A DNA stretch of 64,000 nucleotides from Tenacibaculum sp. GTDB taxonomy: Bacteria; Bacteroidota; Bacteroidia; Flavobacteriales; Flavobacteriaceae. Where the stretch lies: contig JAKVCX010000004.1 in NCBI GenBank assembly GCA_022448525.1, forward strand, positions 62,001 to 126,000, in the 5' to 3' direction. Shown piece by piece: positions 36,187 through 43,860 of the stretch. The notes below the pieces were generated by a model. That model was not told the DNA's origin. It ran no database searches and was given only the letters and a program-made list of their open reading frames with translations. A program made the position numbers and the translations under genes. Position 1 is the first letter of the stretch, and the number at the start of each line of letters is the position of its first letter.

Positions 36187-36903
36187 TTAAAATAGTTGAA
36201 TTACGTTTTTATAAATAAGTCCTGCTAGTATGGCTAAGCCAAAACTAATTAATGTACCTATAAGAATGTATTCGGTAAGTTTTCTGTCTTTTGCGGTCGT
36301 TAAATCACCAAATCTAAAAATGGATTTTGCCGCGAGTAAAAAACCGACACCTTCCCATTTATCAAATATAACAAACATAAAAACGAATAAGCGTTCTAAT
36401 ATTCCTATATATTTTCCTGCTTCTTTTAACGATTGTTTATGATCAAGTTTATCTTTTTCAGGTTCCCATTGTTTTACGATAAGTTGAATTAGAATAGGAG
36501 CAACAAATACGATGAATAGCACAGCCGTGATGAGAAGTAGTACCTTTTCAGTAAATATTTTTGAAAAATCAATTTCAAAAGGTTTTGTAATGTAAGTGGC
36601 TAATGCTAAAAAGAATAAATGTAGAATTTGATCTCCTAAAAATAAAATATTGCTTTTTACTTTTTTATGCAGATATAACTTAGCTAAGTCAATTAAATAA
36701 TGTGTTACAATAACAATGACAAAGCCTAACCAAAAGTTTTGATTAAGTAATGCAATGGCTATGAGCAGTGCTGCATGAACACCAATATGTGCATAAAGTT
36801 TATATGATTTGATTTTAAATTTTAGTTTGTTTTTAACCCATGAGGTAGGTTGAAAAACAAAGTCACCTAAAATGTGAACTAATAGTAATTGAATGAAAAG
36901 CAT
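36187..36903 (-). CDS. DUF3307 integral membrane protein
   Basis: The 238-residue membrane protein opens with LLLVHILGDFVFQPTSWVKNK and has a YLIDLAKLYLHKK motif, both typical of DUF3307, with about six hydrophobic segments. Its function is unknown. It overlaps the upstream satD gene by one base, and the satD-DUF3307 pair recurs in this phylum (from memory), so the two probably work together. Confidence 0.85.
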   Translation of the reverse strand: MLFIQLLLVHILGDFVFQPTSWVKNKLKFKIKSYKLYAHIGVHAALLIAIALLNQNFWLGFVIVIVTHYLIDLAKLYLHKKVKSNILFLGDQILHLFFLALATYITKPFEIDFSKIFTEKVLLLITAVLFIVFVAPILIQLIVKQWEPEKDKLDHKQSLKEAGKYIGILERLFVFMFVIFDKWEGVGFLLAAKSIFRFGDLTTAKDRKLTEYILIGTLISFGLAILAGLIYKNVIQLF

Positions 36904-37517
36904 TATGGTTGGTTAATTTTTTCGTTGATTTTTTGTCTATAGTGTTGTTCGAATTTAATGATTTCTTCAAATCCTGAGCGTTTGCCTCTTTTACTGATTC
37001 CCGCTTGTGAAATGTTAAGTAAGATTCCTAAATCTTTTTGAGTTGATTCCGGGTTTTCAATAGAAACACTCACGAATTCAGCGGAATTTGCAGTCCAATA
37101 ATCCATAGTTAATAATGCTAACGGAATCGAAACATTAAATTCATCATCAATGTCTTTCCATGGGCTTTTAATTGCGATACTTTGTTTTTTCAACAGATGA
37201 TCAAACGCATAACCCGAATTGATAAAAACTTCTCCGTTAGATTCAGTAATCTTTTCTGCATCAAAGTTTTTCTCGCCAATTCCAATTGCTAATCTAACGT
37301 CTAAACCATTAATTTGTTTTATGGAGGCTTTAATTCTAATGCATGTCAATAAAGCAGCTTCCGGAGTTGTTTGTAATTGAAAGCTGTCACCTCTATAAAT
37401 TTCCCAGTATTTCGGCGTACTGTTTACAGAAGCAAGTATTTTTTTTAAATTTGACAACCATTTATCTGCTGGTTCATTTCTTGAGTTGATAATATCTCCA
37501 GTAATTACTGCAATCAT
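36903..37517 (-). CDS. SatD-family protein
   Basis: The 204-residue protein matches the SatD family: MIAVITGDIINSR at the N-terminus, YWEIYRGDSFQLQ, RLAIGIGEKNF and a C-terminal helix-turn-helix (QKDLGILLNISQAGISKRGKR). The architecture (an alpha/beta palm-like N-domain plus HTH) suggests a regulatory protein. SatD was named from an acid-tolerance locus in streptococci. It heads a minus-strand unit with DUF3307 and the amidohydrolase. Several AGGTWA half-sites lie across its promoter. Confidence 0.82.
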   Translation of the reverse strand: MIAVITGDIINSRNEPADKWLSNLKKILASVNSTPKYWEIYRGDSFQLQTTPEAALLTCIRIKASIKQINGLDVRLAIGIGEKNFDAEKITESNGEVFINSGYAFDHLLKKQSIAIKSPWKDIDDEFNVSIPLALLTMDYWTANSAEFVSVSIENPESTQKDLGILLNISQAGISKRGKRSGFEEIIKFEQHYRQKINEKINQP

Positions 37518-37531
37518 GATAGATCGATTTT

Positions 37532-37597
37532 AGGTAAATATACATTTTTTTTATAACCTTTAAAAGTTATTTTTAAAATTATAACCTTATTAGGTAA
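37532..37597. promoter_or_regulatory. Array of AGGTWA half-sites upstream of satD
   Basis: AGGTAA occurs at 37532-37537 and 37592-37597, and TAACCT at 37554-37559 and 37582-37587. A 10-base direct repeat TTATAACCTT lies at 37551 and 37579. The half-site nearest satD overlaps its likely -7 box (TATATTTA on the minus strand, 37535-37542). The pair at 37582-37597 forms a near-perfect 16-bp dyad. The rest of the 225-base satD/uvrD gap shows nothing else. Confidence 0.4.
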
Positions 37598-37742
37598 TAT
37601 TTGTTTTTATTCCCTTTAGAAGGAATACTTTAATCGTGTTTTATGAAGAATAAATTGTGAATAAAAAGTAACTTTTTATAATGAGCAAAGTAGAAATAAT
37701 GGTTAATTTAACACTTTTGAATACTTATCAAATTTATTTTCT

Positions 37743-40067
37743 TTGAGTACTTATTTAGAACAACTTAACGAACCACAGAGAGCGGCTGTACTGCAAAAAG
37801 ATGGCCCAATGATTATTATAGCAGGAGCTGGTTCTGGTAAAACAAGAGTATTAACATTTAGAATTGCCCACTTAATGGAGCAAGGAGTAGATTCTTTTAA
37901 TATTCTAGCTTTAACGTTTACCAACAAGGCAGCTCGTGAAATGAAAGAGAGAATTGGTAAAGTCGTAGGATATAGCGAAGCGAAGAATTTATGGATGGGA
38001 ACTTTTCACTCTGTTTTTGCTCGTATCTTAAGATCTGAGGCAGATAAATTAGGATATCCATCAAACTTTACAATTTATGATACACAAGATTCTGTAAGAT
38101 TAATTACTTCGATTATTAAAGAAATGAATCTTGATAAGGATCGATATAAGCCAAAGCAAATACTAAGTAGAATATCTTCCTTTAAGAATAGTTTAATTAC
38201 TGTTCGAGCATATTTCAATAACTCTGATTTACAGGAAGCCGATTTAATGGCAAGCAGACCAAAAACTGGAGATATTTATAAAGAATATGTAGATCGTTGT
38301 TTTAAGTCTGGAGCAATGGATTTCGATGATTTATTACTTAGAACAAATGAACTTTTAGCAAGGTTTCCTGATGTTTTAGCTAAGTATCAAAATAGATTTA
38401 GATATATTTTGGTAGATGAGTACCAAGATACTAACCATTCACAGTATTTAATTGTAAGAGCATTAGCTGATCGTTTTCAGAATATTTGTGTGGTGGGAGA
38501 TGATTCCCAAAGTATTTACGCCTTCCGTGGAGCGAATATTCAAAACATCTTAAACTTCCAGAAGGATTATCCAGATGTAAAAACTTTCAAGTTAGAACAG
38601 AATTATCGTTCAACAAAGAACATTGTAAATGCTGCAAATTCCGTTATTGCTAAAAACAAAACAAGGTTAGACAAAGAAGTTTGGACGGCAAATGATGATG
38701 GAGGCTCTATAAAAGTTATGAGAAACATTTCTGATGGTGAAGAAGGTCGTTTTGTTGCTCAGTCAATTTTTGATAATAAAATGAATAATCAACTCACAAA
38801 TAATGAGTTTGCCATTTTATATAGAACAAATGCACAGTCCAGAGCAATGGAAGATGCACTCCGTAAAAAAGACATTAAGTATAAAATTTATGGAGGTATT
38901 TCATTCTATCAAAGAAAAGAGATTAAAGATTTACTTTCTTATTTACGTCTTTTAATCAATCCAAATGATGAAGAAGCATTAAAAAGAGTAATTAATTATC
39001 CAGCAAGAGGAATTGGTCAAACAACAATTGATAAATTAACGATTGCTGCCAATCATTATAAAAAATCAATTTTTGAAGTAATCCAAACATTACCGCTTTT
39101 AGATGTAAATATAAATGCGGGTACTAAAACGAAACTGGAGAATTTTGCAAATATGATTCAGCGTTTTCAAATTGAATCACAAACAAAAAATGCTTTTGAA
39201 GTTGCTGATTTAGTAGTTAAACAAACGCAACTTGTTAAAGATTTACAAAAAGATGGAACTCCTGAAGGAATCAGTAAAGTTGAAAACGTTCAGGAATTAT
39301 TAAATGGTATTAAAGATTTTATTACCGATAAAATTGAAGCGGGAGAAGATGCGTCTTTACCAATTTTCTTAGAAGATGTAGCCTTAGCTACAGATTTTGA
39401 TTCTGATAAAAAGGATGAAACACCTCGAGTTTCTTTAATGACTATTCACTTAGCAAAAGGATTAGAGTTTCCCTATGTATATATAGTCGGTTTGGAAGAA
39501 AATTTATTTCCTTCAGCAATGAGTATGAATACAAGAAGTGAACTAGAGGAGGAGAGAAGACTATTCTATGTTGCTTTAACAAGAGCTGAGAAGCAAGCCT
39601 ACTTAACATATGCACAAACACGTTATCGTTGGGGTAAATTAACGGATGGAGAACCAAGTAGATTCTTGGAAGAAATTGATGATCAATATTTAGAATACAT
39701 TTCTCCGAAACTTCCAGAGCCTTCAGTAAACAGATTTATTGATGCTGATTTATTTGATGACTCACCAAAGAAGATTCGTTTTCAAAAACCTATTCAGAAG
39801 AAAAGGAAAGAATTTATGGCTAAAAAGTCTACGGATTTAATTCCTCCGAAAGGTAAGATGAAAAAAGTTTCAGAGTTAAGTGGTAAAACAAATTTATTTG
39901 ACGGAGAAGTCGTTATCGGAAATATTGTAGAGCATAATAGATTTGGAAAAGGAGAGGTAGTTGGTTTAGAAGGAAAAGGACCAAATAAAAAGGCAGAAAT
40001 TCAGTTTGCAACTGCTGGTAAAAAGAAATTATTATTACAATTTGCAAAATTAAAAGTGATAGGATAA
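37743..40067 (+). CDS. UvrD/PcrA-family ATP-dependent DNA helicase
   Basis: This 774-residue superfamily 1 helicase is used in DNA repair and replication. Motifs in order: LNEPQRAAVLQKDGPMI (Q motif), AGAGSGKTR (Walker A), ALTFTNKAAREMKER (Ia), VDEYQDTNHSQY (Walker B/II), VVGDDSQSIYAFRGA (III), FKLEQNYRS (IV), MTIHLAKGLEFPYVY (V) and LFYVALTRAEK (VI). A C-terminal PcrA-like segment ends in GEVVGLEGKGPNKKAEIQF. No in-frame ATG fits, so I take the TTG at 37743 as the start. Confidence 0.94.
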   Translation: MSTYLEQLNEPQRAAVLQKDGPMIIIAGAGSGKTRVLTFRIAHLMEQGVDSFNILALTFTNKAAREMKERIGKVVGYSEAKNLWMGTFHSVFARILRSEADKLGYPSNFTIYDTQDSVRLITSIIKEMNLDKDRYKPKQILSRISSFKNSLITVRAYFNNSDLQEADLMASRPKTGDIYKEYVDRCFKSGAMDFDDLLLRTNELLARFPDVLAKYQNRFRYILVDEYQDTNHSQYLIVRALADRFQNICVVGDDSQSIYAFRGANIQNILNFQKDYPDVKTFKLEQNYRSTKNIVNAANSVIAKNKTRLDKEVWTANDDGGSIKVMRNISDGEEGRFVAQSIFDNKMNNQLTNNEFAILYRTNAQSRAMEDALRKKDIKYKIYGGISFYQRKEIKDLLSYLRLLINPNDEEALKRVINYPARGIGQTTIDKLTIAANHYKKSIFEVIQTLPLLDVNINAGTKTKLENFANMIQRFQIESQTKNAFEVADLVVKQTQLVKDLQKDGTPEGISKVENVQELLNGIKDFITDKIEAGEDASLPIFLEDVALATDFDSDKKDETPRVSLMTIHLAKGLEFPYVYIVGLEENLFPSAMSMNTRSELEEERRLFYVALTRAEKQAYLTYAQTRYRWGKLTDGEPSRFLEEIDDQYLEYISPKLPEPSVNRFIDADLFDDSPKKIRFQKPIQKKRKEFMAKKSTDLIPPKGKMKKVSELSGKTNLFDGEVVIGNIVEHNRFGKGEVVGLEGKGPNKKAEIQFATAGKKKLLLQFAKLKVIG

Positions 40068-40149
40068 TTGTATTACAAGGTTTGAAAAAGATAAGTATTC
40101 AACCATAAGTAATAACTAATAATTAATCCTTACTTTGCAATAAATAAAA

Positions 40150-40785
40150 ATGAATATGACGTTTGATTTAGAATATAATTCAGGAAGAACAAAACTAATT
40201 ATCCCAGAATATGGGAGACATATACAAAAGCTGGTGGATCATTGTGTAAGCTTGCCTTCAAAGGAAGAGAGAAACACAATGGCGAAAGCAATCATTGATG
40301 TAATGGGGAATTTACAACCTCATTTAAGAGATGTGCCAGATTTTAAGCATAAATTATGGGATCAACTACACATTATGTCTGATTTTAAATTAGATGTTGA
40401 TTCTCCTTATGAACAGCCATCTCAAGAAGAATTAAGAGAAAAACCAGAACCTTTACCTTATCCGAAATCAGCATCGAAATATCGTTTTTATGGAACGAAT
40501 ATTCAAACAATGATTGATGTTGCATTAACTTGGGAAGAAGGTGAGATGAAGGAAGCTTTGGCATTTACCATCGCAAATCATATGAAAAAGTGCTATTTAA
40601 ATTGGAATAAAGATAATGTTGATGATGATGTGATTTTCGATCATTTATTCGAATTGACTGATGGACAAATTAATTTCAAAGGAAGAGATGGTGAATTAGT
40701 TGATGCTAAGAGTATTCAAAGAACGAGAACTTCTCAAGGAAAGAAAAAAACAAATAATAAAAATTCTAAAAACAGAAAAAAATAA
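40150..40785 (+). CDS. DUF4290 domain protein
   Basis: The 211-residue cytoplasmic protein of DUF4290 (Bacteroidetes) starts MTFDLEYNSGRTKLIIPEYGRHIQKLV and contains DVPDFKHKLWDQLHIMSDF and PLPYPKSASKYRFYGTNIQ. The tail is very basic (SQGKKKTNNKNSKNRKK), which could bind nucleic acid. Its function is unknown. It abuts murA with no gap and is probably in one operon with it. An alternative start is the second Met, two codons in. Confidence 0.88.
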   Translation: MNMTFDLEYNSGRTKLIIPEYGRHIQKLVDHCVSLPSKEERNTMAKAIIDVMGNLQPHLRDVPDFKHKLWDQLHIMSDFKLDVDSPYEQPSQEELREKPEPLPYPKSASKYRFYGTNIQTMIDVALTWEEGEMKEALAFTIANHMKKCYLNWNKDNVDDDVIFDHLFELTDGQINFKGRDGELVDAKSIQRTRTSQGKKKTNNKNSKNRKK

Positions 40786-42099
40786 ATGGCGTCATTTAAA
40801 ATTGAAGGAGGACATAAACTTAAGGGAACAATAACTCCACAAGGAGCAAAAAATGAGGCTTTACAGGTAATTTGTGCGGTTTTATTAACTCCTGAAAAAG
40901 TTGTGATTAATAATATTCCTGATATTATTGATGTGAATAAATTGATTTTTATTCTAGGTGAGTTGGGAGTTAAAATTGAAAAGCTTGGTGATAATTCTTA
41001 TAGTTTTCAATCAGACGAGATTAAATTAGAGTATTTAGAAAGTCCGGAATTTAAAAGAGATGGAAGTTCTTTAAGAGGGTCAATTATGATTGTTGGTCCA
41101 TTATTAGCTCGTTTTGGTAAAGGATATATTCCACGTCCTGGTGGAGATAAAATCGGTAGACGTCGCTTAGATACACACTTTGAAGGATTTATTAATCTAG
41201 GAGCAAAATTCCGTTATAATAGAGAGGAGTACTTCTATGGAGTGGAAGCTGAAAACGGTTTAACAGGAACCGATATGCTACTGGATGAAGCTTCAGTAAC
41301 TGGTACAGCAAATATAATTATGGCAGCTGTTTTGGCTAAAGGAACGACAACTATTTATAATGCAGCATGTGAACCATATATTCAACAACTCTCTAAAATG
41401 TTGAATAGCATGGGAGCAAAAATTTCTGGTGTTGGTTCGAACTTATTAACTATTGAAGGTGTTGAGAGTTTAGGTGGATGCGAACACAGAATTTTACCAG
41501 ATATGATCGAAATTGGTAGCTGGATTGGTATGGCTGCTATGACAAAATCTGAATTAACAATCAAAGATGTTAGTTGGAAAGATTTAGGGCAGATTCCTAA
41601 TGTATTTAGAAAATTAGGAATTAATCTAGAGAAAAAAGGTGATGATATTTATATCGCAGAACAGGAAAGCTACGAAATTCAAAATTATATTGATGGTTCC
41701 GTTTTAACTGTAGCAGATGCTCCTTGGCCTGGTTTTACTCCTGATTTATTAAGTATCGTTCTTGTAGTTGCTACCCAAGCAAAAGGAACAGTATTAATTC
41801 ATCAAAAAATGTTTGAGAGTAGATTGTTCTTTGTTGATAAATTAATCGATATGGGAGCAAAGGTAATATTGTGTGATCCACATAGAGCAACTGTTATCGG
41901 TCATGATTTCCAAAGTCAGTTAAAAGCAACGAAAATGACTTCACCTGATATTAGAGCGGGAATTTCATTATTAATTGCAGCTTTATCAGCTAAAGGAACA
42001 AGTATCATTAATAATATCGAGCAGATTGATAGAGGATACGAGAGAATTGTTCCAAGACTTCAAGCGTTAGGAGCAAAAATCGAAAGAATAGAAGATTAA
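40786..42099 (+). CDS. murA: UDP-N-acetylglucosamine 1-carboxyvinyltransferase MurA (Asp-type active site)
   Basis: MurA catalyses the first committed step of peptidoglycan synthesis in the cytoplasm. The 437 residues include GAKNEALQV (Lys22/Asn23), RDGSSLRGS, RPGGDKIGRRRLDTHFEG, SVTGTANI, and GYERIVPRL at the end. In the active-site loop the usual Cys of GGCxIG is Asp (GGDKIG, Asp121). That substitution is known to leave MurA active but insensitive to fosfomycin in other bacteria. The gene follows DUF4290 directly and ends at a strong terminator. Confidence 0.96.
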   Translation: MASFKIEGGHKLKGTITPQGAKNEALQVICAVLLTPEKVVINNIPDIIDVNKLIFILGELGVKIEKLGDNSYSFQSDEIKLEYLESPEFKRDGSSLRGSIMIVGPLLARFGKGYIPRPGGDKIGRRRLDTHFEGFINLGAKFRYNREEYFYGVEAENGLTGTDMLLDEASVTGTANIIMAAVLAKGTTTIYNAACEPYIQQLSKMLNSMGAKISGVGSNLLTIEGVESLGGCEHRILPDMIEIGSWIGMAAMTKSELTIKDVSWKDLGQIPNVFRKLGINLEKKGDDIYIAEQESYEIQNYIDGSVLTVADAPWPGFTPDLLSIVLVVATQAKGTVLIHQKMFESRLFFVDKLIDMGAKVILCDPHRATVIGHDFQSQLKATKMTSPDIRAGISLLIAALSAKGTSIINNIEQIDRGYERIVPRLQALGAKIERIED

Positions 42100-42116
42100 A
42101 TATAAAAATCATAAAG

Positions 42117-42151
42117 AAAAAGGCATCTGTAATAAAACAGATGCCTTTTTT
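42117..42151. terminator. Bidirectional terminator after murA
   Basis: Stem AAAAAGGCATCTGT/ACAGATGCCTTTTT with loop AATAAA. It also suits the convergent small peptide gene. Confidence 0.88.
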
Positions 42152-42169
42152 GTTTGTAAAGTTTACTTT

Positions 42170-42373
42170 TTACATTGTTTCTTCACAAGTGTAAACTTGA
42201 GGACAAGCCATAAATTTTTGGCAATATAATGGACCAGTAACTCTTCCTGCGCAATCACATCCGCATTTACTTAAATCTCCATAACCGATTAAATCGATTC
42301 CACCGTTAACTTCTTGTTGTTGTGCTTTACTTAATAAAGTTGCACCCGAAACATTTAAAAATGATTTTTTCAT
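42170..42373 (-). CDS. Cys-rich peptide with double-glycine (bacteriocin-type) leader
   Basis: From ATG 42373 this is a 67-residue precursor. Residues 1-25 (MKKSFLNVSG, then LSKAQQQEVNGG) form a leader ending in Gly-Gly, of the kind cut by C39-peptidase ABC exporters and widespread in Flavobacteriia. The 42-residue core has six Cys (KCGCDC, LYC, MAC, YTC). It probably encodes an exported, disulfide-bonded or modified peptide. No exporter or modifying enzyme lies nearby, so it would need one encoded elsewhere. An ATG three codons upstream (42382) is less likely because MKKSFLN is the standard leader start. Confidence 0.75.
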   Translation of the reverse strand: MKKSFLNVSGATLLSKAQQQEVNGGIDLIGYGDLSKCGCDCAGRVTGPLYCQKFMACPQVYTCEETM

Positions 42374-42480
42374 AATTTCCAAAAAGGGACTTTTTAAAAT
42401 TAATATTTGATTTAACTTCCATAAAAGTACCTATGTAAAGTCTTACAAAAATGACATTAAGATGAAATAAATGTTAAAAA

Positions 42481-42507
42481 AAAACGACCTAAAATATAGG
42501 TCGTTTT
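42481..42507 (-). terminator. Terminator of the His-heptad lipoprotein gene
   Basis: Stem AAAACGACCTA/TAGGTCGTTTT with a 5-base loop. On the minus strand it is followed by a long T-run. Confidence 0.85.
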
Positions 42508-42529
42508 AAAATTTTAAAAGTGAGATTCT

Positions 42530-43036
42530 CTATTCTTCTTTAGTTTCAGATTCTTCTTTTTTGTGCTCTTCTAACATTTTAGAGTCTTCAGATTTTACAG
42601 TTTCATGATCTTTCAACATCTTGTTGTGTTCATCTATCATTTCTAAATGTTGTTTTTTTAATTCTTCATGATCTTTAGTCATTTCCTCAAGACTTATTTT
42701 TCCTGTAGCGTGCTTTTCTTCTAACGCTTTATGATCAGCAATTAAAGCTTTATGTTTTTCAACAAGAGTTGAGTGTGAATTAAGAATCGTCGCGTGATTT
42801 TTCTCGTTTACTACATGAAGAGAATCATTTTCCAAATCCTTATGAGCACTAATCATTTTTCCATGATCGTCACTCATTGAAGCATGTGTTTTTTCAAGTT
42901 CATCATGAGTTTTCATCATTGTTTCATGTTCAGCTACTAAAGCTTTGTGTTCAGGACTTTCAGCTGGGTTTTTTTTACATGAAATAACAGTTAACATTAA
43001 ACTTGCGGCAAAAACTTTTACAAAAGTTGTTTTCAT
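42530..43036 (-). CDS. His-rich heptad-repeat (coiled-coil) lipoprotein
   Basis: The 168-residue lipoprotein has lipobox VISC (Cys20). The mature part is almost wholly built from seven-residue units of the form xxHxx(L/M)x, for example AEHETMM, KTHDELE, DDHGKMI, EKHKALI, ADHKALE, KQHLEMI and DEHNKML, with two short breaks. I count 17 His, one per heptad at the same position. This predicts a long helical coiled coil with a stripe of His along one face, possibly for metal or pH sensing. I do not recognise a named family. It stands alone with its own terminator. Confidence 0.85.
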   Translation of the reverse strand: MKTTFVKVFAASLMLTVISCKKNPAESPEHKALVAEHETMMKTHDELEKTHASMSDDHGKMISAHKDLENDSLHVVNEKNHATILNSHSTLVEKHKALIADHKALEEKHATGKISLEEMTKDHEELKKQHLEMIDEHNKMLKDHETVKSEDSKMLEEHKKEESETKEE

Positions 43037-43140
43037 AATTAGGGGTGTTTTTTATATAATTGATTCACAATGTACTAAAAAAATCAAAGAAAGCTTTAAA
43101 ATAGTTTTAAGAAAAAATTAACAAATGTCAATTAACTAAA

Positions 43141-43157
43141 AATGTCAATATGACATT
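43141..43157. promoter_or_regulatory. Palindrome upstream of grpE-dnaJ promoter
   Basis: AATGTCA-ATA-TGACATT is a perfect inverted repeat with 7-base arms. A further half-site AATGTCAAT lies 17 bp upstream (43124-43132). It ends 10 bases before the sigma-54-type promoter and may be an activator or repressor site. Confidence 0.6.
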
Positions 43158-43167
43158 AATTAGGTGT

Positions 43168-43183
43168 TGGCAGTATTCTTGCT
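43168..43183 (+). promoter_or_regulatory. Sigma-54-type (-24/-12) promoter of grpE-dnaJ
   Basis: TGGCA-GTATTC-TTGCT matches the RpoN consensus TGGCAC-N5-TTGCW with exact spacing (GG at 43169-43170, GC at 43181-43182). Predicted start is near 43194, about 26 bases before the grpE ATG. No TAnnTTTG box is seen here. Confidence 0.6.
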
Positions 43184-43219
43184 TAGTTTTGTTGAGAAAA
43201 AATATAGAAACTATTTACA

Positions 43220-43783
43220 ATGAGTAAAGACGAATATACTAAGGAAGACGAAATAAGAGATGCTATCGAAAATGATGATTTGAAGGTAAAGCCTGAAGGA
43301 GTAGAGGGAGAAAGTGAAGAGTCAAAGAAAGATGAACCTACTACTGAGGAATTAATACAAGTCGAAAAAGATAGATATTTACGTCTTTTTGCAGAGTTCG
43401 AAAATTATAAAAAACGAACAACGAAAGAAAGAATAGAGTTGTTCAAAACCGCAAATCAAGAATTAATGACAGTTTTACTGCCAATTTTGGATGATTTTGA
43501 AAGAGCTCTGACACATATTGAAGATGATAAGGAGGCAGAAGAATTAAGAAAAGGTGTGTTATTGATTTATCAGAAATTACTTAAAACTTTAGAGCAGAAA
43601 GGCTTAGCTTCTATTGAGGTAAATCAAGGAGATGTTTTTGATGCAGATACACATGAAGCGATTACTCAAATTCCTGCACCATCAGATGATTTAAAAGGAA
43701 AAATTATCGATTGTGTCGAGAAGGGATACAAATTAGGAGATAAAATTATTCGTCACCCAAAAGTGGTCGTGGCTCAATCATAA
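43220..43783 (+). CDS. grpE: Nucleotide exchange factor GrpE
   Basis: GrpE releases ADP from DnaK during protein folding. The 187 residues comprise an acidic N-terminal tail, a long coiled-coil helix (EKDRYLRLFAEFENYKKRTTKER), and the beta domain with LLPILDDFERAL and a C-terminal half typical of GrpE (IIRHPKVVVAQ). It is 77 bases upstream of dnaJ and probably forms one operon with it. dnaK is not in the window. The upstream sigma-54-type promoter and palindrome suggest stress regulation other than HrcA/CIRCE. Confidence 0.95.
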   Translation: MSKDEYTKEDEIRDAIENDDLKVKPEGVEGESEESKKDEPTTEELIQVEKDRYLRLFAEFENYKKRTTKERIELFKTANQELMTVLLPILDDFERALTHIEDDKEAEELRKGVLLIYQKLLKTLEQKGLASIEVNQGDVFDADTHEAITQIPAPSDDLKGKIIDCVEKGYKLGDKIIRHPKVVVAQS

Positions 43784-43860
43784 AGACAAACAATATACAT
43801 TGATTATCCATTAATTATCACATTGATAACAACTGTTTAATCATTGAGAATTGAATAAAC

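Noticed and set aside
43100..43220. CIRCE element for HrcA control of grpE-dnaJ
   Set aside because: No TTAGCACTC-N9-GAGTGCTAA is present; the only dyad is AATGTCA-N3-TGACATT.
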